DNA from: UPXZ01 sp049840795
GTDB lineage: Bacteria > Bacteroidota > Bacteroidia > Bacteroidales > Paludibacteraceae
Length of the DNA: 64,000 nucleotides
NCBI GenBank assembly: GCA_049840795.1
Contig: JASGJK010000016.1
Span: 124,001-188,000 of the forward strand
Reading direction: 5' to 3'
Positions 57,239-64,000 of the stretch are shown here, piece by piece (the stretch's first letter is position 1; every line of letters begins with the position of its first letter). The notes beneath the pieces are model-generated. The model was not told where the DNA came from and made no database searches. It was given only the letters and a program-made list of their open reading frames with translations. The position numbers and the translations under genes are program-made.

Positions 57239-57372
57239 ATAAATGTCTATTTTTTTATTTATTTTTTATATTGTTTTCTATTTATGCTGACTTTATTATA
57301 CGGCTTCGCCACTGTTAGTAACAAATGTCGTTCCTAAACCACAAAGTTATATCGCCCTTATTTTGTGCGTTT
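57239..57372. other. AT-rich leader between attI and the antiterminator gene
   Basis: This stretch holds no open frame. It contains the candidate array promoter (57342-57349) and a T/A-rich section 57245-57300. Confidence 0.5.
57342..57349 (-). promoter_or_regulatory. Candidate cassette-array promoter (Pc) -7 box
   Basis: TAACTTTG on the minus strand fits TAnnTTTG and lies 24 bp past the antiterminator stop, giving a leader of about 240 nt before the first cassette. No clear -33 TTG, so strength is uncertain. Confidence 0.4.
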
Positions 57373-57888
57373 CTATCGTTTTTTTATGTGTTCTTTTTCT
57401 ATAGTCACAGTGACGAAGCTACCTAATCCCGGAATGGATATCCTGAATTTGCACTTGTCATTGAATGATGTAACTTGCCCACAGAATCCGGCAAAATGAC
57501 CGGAAATTATTTCAACTTCTTCATCCAACTTAAAATTTTCTTTTTCTACTTCAACTTCTCCAAGATAAGTGCAAATTCGTTTAATACGCTCAATTTCTTC
57601 TTCACTTAAAATAGAAACCTTACCTGCTATTGAAACATATCTCAATATCCCGTCAACCTGAAAAACTTTACTTCGATATTTATCTTCAATATATACAAAT
57701 AGATACGAACTAAAGAGGGGCATCTCCACCCATTTTTTTCTATCGTGCCAACTTCTTAATTGACTGTGTAGTGGCAAATAATTGTCAATATCGTTCTCGG
57801 TAAGTCTTTTGCTTATTTTTTTTTCTGCTTTAGGTTTTGTTGTTAAAACATACCAGTTTTTATTTCGTGATATTAAATGATTTGGCAT
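57373..57888 (-). CDS. UpxY/NusG-family transcription antiterminator
   Basis: This 171-residue protein has a NusG N-terminal domain (WYVLTTKPKAEKKISKRL, LPLHSQLRSWHDRKKWVEMP, FSSYLFVYIEDKYR) and a KOW-like C-terminal part (DEEVEIISGHFAGFCGQVTS). This is the size and pattern of UpxY proteins, which in Bacteroides prevent early termination in long polysaccharide operons. Here it lies between a recombinase and the start of a 57-kb cassette array on the same strand. No polysaccharide genes are present. A role in reading through the array is a strong but untested inference. Confidence 0.88.
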   Translation of the reverse strand: MPNHLISRNKNWYVLTTKPKAEKKISKRLTENDIDNYLPLHSQLRSWHDRKKWVEMPLFSSYLFVYIEDKYRSKVFQVDGILRYVSIAGKVSILSEEEIERIKRICTYLGEVEVEKENFKLDEEVEIISGHFAGFCGQVTSFNDKCKFRISIPGLGSFVTVTIEKEHIKKR

Positions 57889-57934
57889 TTATTTGCTCAT
57901 ATTCTTGTTAAATTTTATATAAAAATTGAAAAGC

Positions 57935-57942
57935 CAAAAATA
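57935..57942 (-). promoter_or_regulatory. -7 box for the antiterminator gene
   Basis: TATTTTTG on the minus strand, about 47 bp before the start codon, fits the Bacteroidetes TAnnTTTG consensus. Confidence 0.45.
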
Positions 57943-57973
57943 CAAAATAATTTTTAATTTCATCACATTTCTG

Positions 57974-59630
57974 TTAAATATTTAATTTATCTAACGGACT
58001 TTTTATTTGATCGAATCCTTTCGTAGTAATATGGGTGTATATTTCGGTGGTTTTACTGCTACTGTGCCCCAATAAACTTTGTATATATCGTAAATCGGTG
58101 CCTGCTTCGAGCAGATGTGTTGCGAAGGAATGCCGTAATGTATGAACCGTTACGTGCTTTTTTATCCCCACACTTTCTACCGATTTTTTCAGAATAGTTT
58201 GTACGCTTTTTGTTGAATAGGGCTGTCCTTTCTCACCTTCGAAGATCCAAGTTTTAGGCTTGTATTCTATAAAATATTTACGCAAAATTTCAAGTGTTTT
58301 TACGCTCAGCAATGTATATCTGTCTTTTTTTCCTTTTGCCTGTTCTATTCTTATTTGCATACGGTTACTGTCAATATCTTTTAGCTTAAGATTTACCACT
58401 TCACCTATACGTAATCCGGCTGAGTAAATGGTCATTAGCACGGCTTTGTGTTTAAGGTTTTCGGTTGCGGTAATGATTTTTTCTACTTCTTGCAGGCTCA
58501 ATACTTCGGGTAAAAATTTTTCTTCCCGTGGACGTTCAATTAAATATACTTTTCGGTGGTTGCCACGCACTTTTTCATAATAAAACTTGATGGCGTTAAT
58601 TGATTGGTTTTGGTATGAACTTGATACGCATCGCTCGTTCACCAAATAACGAAGAAAACCGACAATCATTTCTTCTGTGATGTCTTGTAATTCAACATCG
58701 GAATAGTAATTGATAAATTCACGAAATAAATCGGTGTACGTACCAAGTGTGTTTTTACTGTAACGTAGTTCTTTTAGCTTTTCGGAATATTTCTGCCGGA
58801 CATTCGCGATAGTTTGCTATGTCGTATCGCGAATAACGTGGTTTGACTTTCTGGGGTTGTACTTCACGGTAAATATATGTTAGCGAATACGACTCGGCTA
58901 TCTGTCTAATTTCAGTCAAAAAATTCTTGGAGTAGGGGAGTGACCAACAGTATTTAGCATTGTTCCACCGGGTATATGGAATTTTTTTTATTTGATTGAT
59001 AATGTCTCTGTTGTAAACAAAATAGATATTTATTGTTCTGTTCGAAAAATTTAAGGCGAGTAATTCATTTCTGTTAAACTCGGGTTGATATATATCTATG
59101 TCGCTAACGAGAGATTTGTGTTCGGTAATTTCTACATTGCGCGTGCTAAAATATTGTTTTATCCTTTCCAAATTATTTTTGTAATTGACTACAATCCAAT
59201 GTTTTGTGGTTTTTTGCCAACGTGTATATCTAAATGAAAGCAGAAATTGTGTGTCAGCCTCTTTTTTGGGGAGTTTTATGTAAATGTACGATTGGGTTAC
59301 TGTAATTTCTACATCCGCCTTAATTATAGCTTCTTTGTGAGGAGCGTGACGCACATTGTCATCAAGAGTAATTGGCTTTGAGGGCTGATTGTTTTGTACG
59401 GTGTGAACTTGTTTGTTCTTTTCTCCGATGATTTCAATTTCTGTAAATGAGTGTTGCAACTCTTTAAATGCGCTGTTTGTATAGGGTATATACCAGGCAT
59501 TCATTGTCTTACTCCATTTAGCCTCGGGTAGTTGTTTGATTTTTGCAGCAATTTCTTTGTCATAATCTGTTCTGATACAGATTCTCCAATCGCCACGATG
59601 GTAAACCTTTGATATTTGCAGTTTAGGCAT
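57974..59630 (-). pseudogene. Xer/Int-type tyrosine recombinase with WxxP-repeat N-terminus, frameshifted
   Basis: Start at 59630 (MPKLQISKVYHRGDWRI). Three N-terminal repeats contain KWSKTMNAWYIPY, RWQKTTKHWIV and RWNNAKYCWSLPY. At 58790-58792 one extra T (plus strand) breaks the frame; removing it joins CPAE to YSEKLKELRYSKNTLG, the core-binding domain. The catalytic domain has R (AGLRIGEV), K (AKGKKDRY), HTLRH, LLGH and Y (EIYTH), followed by KSPLDKL. About 551 residues if repaired. I see no IntI-type insertion before HTLRH. It is the obvious candidate integrase for the array, but is transcribed toward it rather than away. The lesion could be real or a sequencing error. Confidence 0.85.
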
Positions 59631-59688
59631 AGTTAAAAAATAAGTTATAGTACAATAAAACAGATAGTTGGAAATAATCAATAGTTTA

Positions 59689-59696
59689 CAAAGCTA
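59689..59696 (-). promoter_or_regulatory. -7 box for the recombinase gene
   Basis: TAGCTTTG on the minus strand, about 59 bp before the ATG at 59630, fits TAnnTTTG. Confidence 0.4.
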
Positions 59697-59830
59697 TTTA
59701 TTTTTTTTGAATTTCCAAGTATGATTATCTGCAATTATTTTAAACTTTTTTTTTGAAAATATGTCGATGCTTTTTCGGGTGCTTACGAGATAGACCAAGC
59801 TCTCGTTTGTATTATACGGTTACAGTAAGT

Positions 59831-61249
59831 TTATGGTTCGATAAGGGAAGCGGTAAGACCAAATTCAGCACCTATTTTTAGCATCAACTGCTTTGCCTGT
59901 TCATATTCATTGGGAATTTCTCCATCCAAAATCGCGTCTTTAATACGCATTTTGATTTCTCCCACAGTATTACAAGCAGGCAGATTAAATGTCTTCATAA
60001 TTTCTTTTCCATCAATCGGAGGCTGAAAATTACGTACGCGGTCTTTTTCTTCGATATCAATCAGTTTCTGACGCACAAGCTGAAAATTTTGTCGATATCG
60101 TTTCACTTTTTCCGGATTTTTTGAAGTAATGTCTGCGTTACAGAGCAACATTAAGTCGTCAATATCGTCACCGGCATCAAATAGTAAACGTCTTACTGCC
60201 GAATCGGTCACCTCATCTTCACTCAGTACAATGGGGCGCATGTGCAGTCCAACCATTTTCTGAATGTATTTCATCTTTTCGTTGGAGGGAAGTTTCATCT
60301 TACGAAAAATATCGGGAATCATTCTCTCTCCAATATAGTTGTGGTTATGAAACGTCCATCCTAATTTTGGGTCAAATCGTTTGGAACGCGGTTTGCCAAT
60401 GTCGTGAAGCAATGCCGACCACCGTAACCAAAGGTTGTCTGTTTTTGTGGCTAACTCGTCTAATACCGCCAATGTGTGATAGAAATTATCTTTATGTCCG
60501 ATGCCATCCTTGGTTTCCGCACCTTTGAGCGCTAGTAATTCGGGAAATATAAGTTGCAACAGTCCGCTTTTTTCGAGCAATATAAAACCTACCGAAGGTT
60601 TGGGCGAGAGGATAATTTTATTTAGTTCATCGGCAATTCGTTCTTTACTGATGATTTTTATCCGTTCTTTGTTGCGTTCAATGGCTTCAAATGTGCTTAC
60701 TTCCAAATAAAAGCGGAGTTGAGACGCAAAACGAATACCACGCATCATACGCAATGGGTCGTCAGAGAAAGTAATATCGGGATTGAGTGGTGTTCGTATT
60801 ACAAAGTTTTTTAAGTCTTCTACGCCGTTAAATGGGTCAATCAATTCGCTAAAACGGTTTTTGTTGAGACAAACAGCCAATGCGTTGATTGTAAAATCCC
60901 GCCGGTTTTGATCATCTTCAAGTGTGCCGGCTTCTACTATCGGATTGCGAGAGTCGAACTTATATGATTCCTTCCGCGCTCCAACAAACTCTATTTCCCA
61001 CTCGTTGGTTTTTACCTGTGCGGTGCCGTAATTCTTGAAAAAAGAAAATTTAGCTTTCTTACCCAGCTTTTTATACACCTTCTCAGCAAGTTGTATGCCA
61101 TCACCAACAGCTACAATGTCAATGTCTTTTGACGGTCGTTGTAAAAAAATATCACGTACGTAACCACCAATAACATACGTTTCAAGATGAAGTTCGTCAG
61201 CTGTCTCAGAAATCAGAGAAAATATTTTATCTTGTAATTCTATTTGCAT
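59831..61249 (-). CDS. cca: CCA-adding tRNA nucleotidyltransferase with HD domain
   Basis: This 472-residue protein has the class II head domain (VIGGYVRDIFL, SKDIDIVAVGDG), the NRRDFTINAL motif, a DPLRMMRGIRFASQL neck, and a C-terminal HD hydrolase domain (LLHDIGKPRSKRFD, GLHMRP). It repairs or adds the 3' CCA of tRNA. Length and order are normal for Bacteroidetes. It marks the end of the integron region. Intact. Confidence 0.95.
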   Translation of the reverse strand: MQIELQDKIFSLISETADELHLETYVIGGYVRDIFLQRPSKDIDIVAVGDGIQLAEKVYKKLGKKAKFSFFKNYGTAQVKTNEWEIEFVGARKESYKFDSRNPIVEAGTLEDDQNRRDFTINALAVCLNKNRFSELIDPFNGVEDLKNFVIRTPLNPDITFSDDPLRMMRGIRFASQLRFYLEVSTFEAIERNKERIKIISKERIADELNKIILSPKPSVGFILLEKSGLLQLIFPELLALKGAETKDGIGHKDNFYHTLAVLDELATKTDNLWLRWSALLHDIGKPRSKRFDPKLGWTFHNHNYIGERMIPDIFRKMKLPSNEKMKYIQKMVGLHMRPIVLSEDEVTDSAVRRLLFDAGDDIDDLMLLCNADITSKNPEKVKRYRQNFQLVRQKLIDIEEKDRVRNFQPPIDGKEIMKTFNLPACNTVGEIKMRIKDAILDGEIPNEYEQAKQLMLKIGAEFGLTASLIEP

Positions 61250-61515
61250 AATATCCTTTTAAAAACCGTTTCAAAAATCTTGTCGAAACAATGAATGTGA
61301 AATCGTAACTTCGATATGAATGAATTGACCTTTGATTTAGTAACAGTTTTTGTGAAAATTTTATTACAAAAATAACTTAATTTCTCCGAACGGGCAAAAA
61401 AACGTGGTTGGAACGGTGTATTTATGTTTGATAAATAGTGCTTTGATATGATAAATAAAATCACTTTCTTGTTACATAAGTTGAGTAATTTTACTTCTAA
61501 ATTTCATAAATCGGC
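61250..61515. other. Intergenic region
   Basis: AT-rich; no open frame or hairpin that I would call. The cca promoter is probably within 61260-61400. Confidence 0.5.
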
Positions 61516-61836
61516 TTACAAATTATTTGCGATGAATTTTCTGTAATACTTTTTTATCTGCTGTCTATCCTGTCTGAATTGTTCGTTTATTTCTTCAGCT
61601 GTGCCGGATGCTTTTGCCGGGTCGGGGAAATTTTGATGATATTTCTTTGCCTTTGCAGGAAAAAAGGGACATCGTTCTTTGGCGTGATCAAAAACCGTTA
61701 TCACATAGTCAAAATCAACGTTGTAACACTCCTTGTACATTGTTTGATGTGTGATTTGAAATATCAATACCATCTTCTTGAATAAATAATCAATTGTCAT
61801 AAACAAAAAGTTGCTTTCCTTGTTTTTATGATACAC
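61516..61836 (-). pseudogene. Truncated ArsC/low-molecular-weight phosphatase-like remnant
   Basis: The C-terminal half matches arsenate-reductase-type LMW-PTPs: DYVITVFDHAKERCPFFPAK followed by FPDPAKASGTAEEINEQFR. The N-terminal catalytic loop CxxNxxRS is absent, and the first 30 residues do not resemble the family, so it is a decayed or truncated gene. No arsenic genes are nearby. Confidence 0.7.
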
Positions 61837-62140
61837 TAAATCTGATGTCGTCTTGATTTTTTATCTTTTATGGTGTGTCGTTCCTGCGGAACTTACAAAT
61901 ATGTTAATAATGAGTCTTTTGCCAAACTGTCATCCCGAGGGGATTAAAAAGAGCAACCTTAGCCGCGATAGTATGGTGAAAGTATAAATCCATTGATATG
62001 ATAACAAGTGACGTAGCTACGAAACTGTTTCAGCCACTATACTGCTTGTTAAGAAAATCAAGATGCTCTCTCTATAGGATAATATATTGAGATGAGATTT
62101 ACCTGAAATTAAATATTATAACTCTTCATTTTAATTTTGT
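61837..62140. other. Intergenic region before glutathione peroxidase
   Basis: About 300 bases. A -7 box TAATTTTG lies at 62132-62139, only 1 bp before the annotated ATG. Otherwise nothing recognised. Confidence 0.5.
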
Positions 62141-62791
62141 ATGAAACAACTAAATTTGGCACACGAAGCAAAAACATCTAAGATTTATTATGCAGTTTCT
62201 ACCTATTCAATAAAAAAAGATTTGTTACGCATAATACAAAAATTATTCATTTTTCTATTATTCAGCGTATTAACTATTACCGGATACGCGCAATTAAAGT
62301 CGTTGCCCTATTTTTATACTTTTACAGCCAAAACTATTAACGGAGAAACTGTGAGTATGGAAAATTATGAAGGCAAGGTGGTATTGGTGGTAAATACGGC
62401 AAGTAAATGTGGTTTAACTCCGCAATTTGAAGGGTTGGAAGCGCTTTACAAAAAGTATAAAGACCAAGGATTGGTAATTTTAGGTTTTCCTTGCAATCAA
62501 TTTGCGAAGCAAGATCCGGGTACTAACGAAGAAATAGCTTCATTTTGTCAATCTAATTACGGAGTCACATTTCCAATGTTTGAAAAAATAGATGTGAATG
62601 GAAAAAACACACACCCTATTTATCAATATCTTAAGAGTGCTTTGCCTGGTACGCTGACTGACGGCATCAAATGGAACTTTACCAAATTTCTTCTCGACAA
62701 AAATGGAAATCCTGTCGAACGTTTTGCACCTAACGTCAAGCCTGCCGATCTTGAGCAAGATGTTGTGGCTCTTTTGAATGATTCAGATTAA
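62141..62791 (+). CDS. Glutathione peroxidase family protein, exported
   Basis: The 216-residue frame has the family motifs: NTASKCGLTPQFEGLEALY with the peroxidatic cysteine, LGFPCNQFAKQDPG, and IKWNFTKFLLDKNG. A hydrophobic stretch (KLFIFLLFSVLTITGYAQ) suggests a signal peptide. A -7 box directly before ATG 62141 suggests transcription may begin inside the first codons, so the true start may be a TTG in KKDLLRIIQK (about 62220). Reduces peroxides with thiols. Confidence 0.88.
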   Translation: MKQLNLAHEAKTSKIYYAVSTYSIKKDLLRIIQKLFIFLLFSVLTITGYAQLKSLPYFYTFTAKTINGETVSMENYEGKVVLVVNTASKCGLTPQFEGLEALYKKYKDQGLVILGFPCNQFAKQDPGTNEEIASFCQSNYGVTFPMFEKIDVNGKNTHPIYQYLKSALPGTLTDGIKWNFTKFLLDKNGNPVERFAPNVKPADLEQDVVALLNDSD

Positions 62792-62938
62792 CGGCGCGTA
62801 ATCAAAACGATAAAATAATAAAATAGATAGAATTACTTAAATCTGATTTACTTTGTGTTTTGGACTAATTTTGTAAAGCTGGCATTGCAAAAAAAGTTAA
62901 TTGTTTAGTGAAAAAATTGATTTACTGCACATTTTTGT

Positions 62939-62946
62939 TATTTTTG
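62939..62946 (+). promoter_or_regulatory. -7 box of the fabI promoter
   Basis: TATTTTTG fits TAnnTTTG, with TTG about 20 bp upstream (62917-62919) as -33 element. Leader of about 70 nt. A second possible box TAATTTTG lies near 62866. Confidence 0.55.
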
Positions 62947-63024
62947 TGCTGAAATTTAAGTTGAAGATAAAGCTTTTTCTGTTTGAAATAGTTTTATTCT
63001 GAGTAAAAATTAAAATTAAAAACT

Positions 63025-63909
63025 ATGAGTTACAACTTATTAAAAGGTAAAAGAGGTATCGTATTTGGAGCGCTAAACGATATGTCTATTGCTTGGAAAG
63101 TAGCTGAACGTGCCGTAGAAGAAGGTGCAATCATCACTTTGTCCAATACGCCTCTTGCCGTACGTATGGGTACGACTTCAGAACTGGCTGAGAAATTAAA
63201 TGCAAAACTGATTCCCGCTGATGCAACTTCGGTCGAAGATTTGGAAAATGTTTTTAAAGAATCAATGGAAGCGTTGGATGGGAAAATAGATTTTATTTTA
63301 CATTCTATCGGGATGTCGCCTAATGTGCGTAAAAAACGTACTTATGATGATCTGGATTACGAGATGCTTAATACCACACTCGATATTTCAGCCATTTCTT
63401 TTCATAAAATGATGCAAGTAGCCAAAAAAATGGATGCTATTTCTGAAGGAGGCTCTGTGTTGGCACTTTCGTATATGGCAGCACAACGTACCATTTACGG
63501 TTATAATGATATGGCAGACGCAAAAGCAATGTTAGAAAGTATAGCTCGCAGTTTTGGATATATATATGGTAGAGAACACGGTGTAAGAGTAAATACCATC
63601 TCACAGTCTCCTACAATTACTACTGCCGGAAGCGGGGTAAAAGGCTTCGACAGCTTGGTGGATTTCTCAGAACGGGTGGCTCCACTTGGAAACGCCAATG
63701 CGGATGAATGCGCGGATTACTGTGTGGTGATGTTCAGTGATTTGACAAGAAAAGTAACGATGCAAAACTTGTTTCATGATGGAGGATTCTCCAGTATGGG
63801 GATGAGTTTCCGAGCTATGGAACAGTATTTGAAGAGTTTTGATTGTCCGCAAGACGATGAGAAATTCAAAGAATTTAAAGACAAGGACGGAAAAATTATT
63901 TATGGATAA
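63025..63909 (+). CDS. fabI: Enoyl-[acyl-carrier-protein] reductase (NADH)
   Basis: This 294-residue protein has the FabI short-chain dehydrogenase fold: GIVFGALNDMSIAWKVAERA (cofactor-binding start), HSIGMSPNVRKKRTY, and the catalytic Y-x6-Y-x-x-x-K spacing in SYMAAQRTIYGYNDMADAKA. GGFSSMGMSFRAME at the end is typical of Bacteroidales FabI. It catalyses the last step of fatty-acid elongation. Complete. Confidence 0.95.
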   Translation: MSYNLLKGKRGIVFGALNDMSIAWKVAERAVEEGAIITLSNTPLAVRMGTTSELAEKLNAKLIPADATSVEDLENVFKESMEALDGKIDFILHSIGMSPNVRKKRTYDDLDYEMLNTTLDISAISFHKMMQVAKKMDAISEGGSVLALSYMAAQRTIYGYNDMADAKAMLESIARSFGYIYGREHGVRVNTISQSPTITTAGSGVKGFDSLVDFSERVAPLGNANADECADYCVVMFSDLTRKVTMQNLFHDGGFSSMGMSFRAMEQYLKSFDCPQDDEKFKEFKDKDGKIIYG

Positions 63910-63942
63910 GACTATAAAATAAGGAAATATAAAATCAATTAT

Positions 63943-63985
63943 GTCAAACGCCGTTTTTAATCGAAAACGGCGTTTGACTTTTTTT
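63943..63985 (+). terminator. Strong rho-independent terminator after fabI
   Basis: GTCAAACGCCGTTTTT (from 63943) pairs with AAAACGGCGTTTGAC (to 63978), followed by a run of seven T. Confidence 0.9.
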
Positions 63986-64000
63986 AATCATCTTTATTTA

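Noticed and set aside
57373..57888. Capsule or exopolysaccharide locus implied by the UpxY-like gene
   Set aside because: No glycosyltransferases, flippase or polymerase lie downstream; the next genes are cassettes.
1..64000. rRNA or tRNA genes
   Set aside because: I saw no sequence with rRNA conserved blocks or a convincing tRNA cloverleaf; none called.

Overview
This AT-rich window comes from a Bacteroidetes chromosome, most likely order Bacteroidales. The FabI protein at the right end is Bacteroidales-like, the promoters match the Bacteroidetes TAnnTTTG -7 box, and there is a UpxY/NusG-type antiterminator.

Positions 1 to about 57,098 form one very large integron-like cassette array. I count 29 attC-type sites of about 130 bp. 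Read on the minus strand, each has the form R'' (YYYAAC), ACACG-like spacer, L'', stem, L', then R' (GTTRRRY). They separate about 30 cassettes, nearly all with genes on the minus strand. I number attC1 to attC29 and cassettes C1 to C30 from the integrase end (right) to the left. Four main attC sequence classes are used: A (GCTAACTGCC), B (GGCTATGGGC), C (GGGTATTGCCGAAGGC) and D (CGCGTATTGGCGATGG). Cargo is dominated by probable defence, toxin and nuclease modules: GHKL ATPase plus DUF3883 nuclease, Upf1-like helicase plus PLD nuclease plus DUF1257/AAA+, PHP-ATPase, Fic/VbhA-like pair, RecD-like helicase, GIY-YIG plus KilA-N, HEPN-motif proteins, Mrr, and DUF1016/YhcG. There are also small membrane proteins and unknowns. 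C1-C2 next to the integrase are an apparently exact copy of internal cassettes C24-C25, with breakpoints at the cassette junctions.

The array is bordered on the right (57,100-59,700) by a UpxY/NusG-like antiterminator and a tyrosine recombinase. Both are transcribed toward the cassettes. The recombinase has three N-terminal tryptophan-containing repeats, shows no recognisable IntI-specific insertion, and carries a one-base frameshift. Ordinary chromosome follows: CCA-adding enzyme, a truncated ArsC-like gene, glutathione peroxidase and FabI.

Four copies of one IS110-family element sit at the same position of four class-B attC sites. Upstream of its transposase I find what looks like a complete bridge RNA. 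Its target loop carries both halves of the attC target and its donor loop matches both IS ends, with core dinucleotide CT. Three IS1595-family elements are also present, two of them sharing the same in-frame amber codon. Single-base frameshifts are frequent in cassette genes; they reflect either decay of silent cassettes or sequencing errors.
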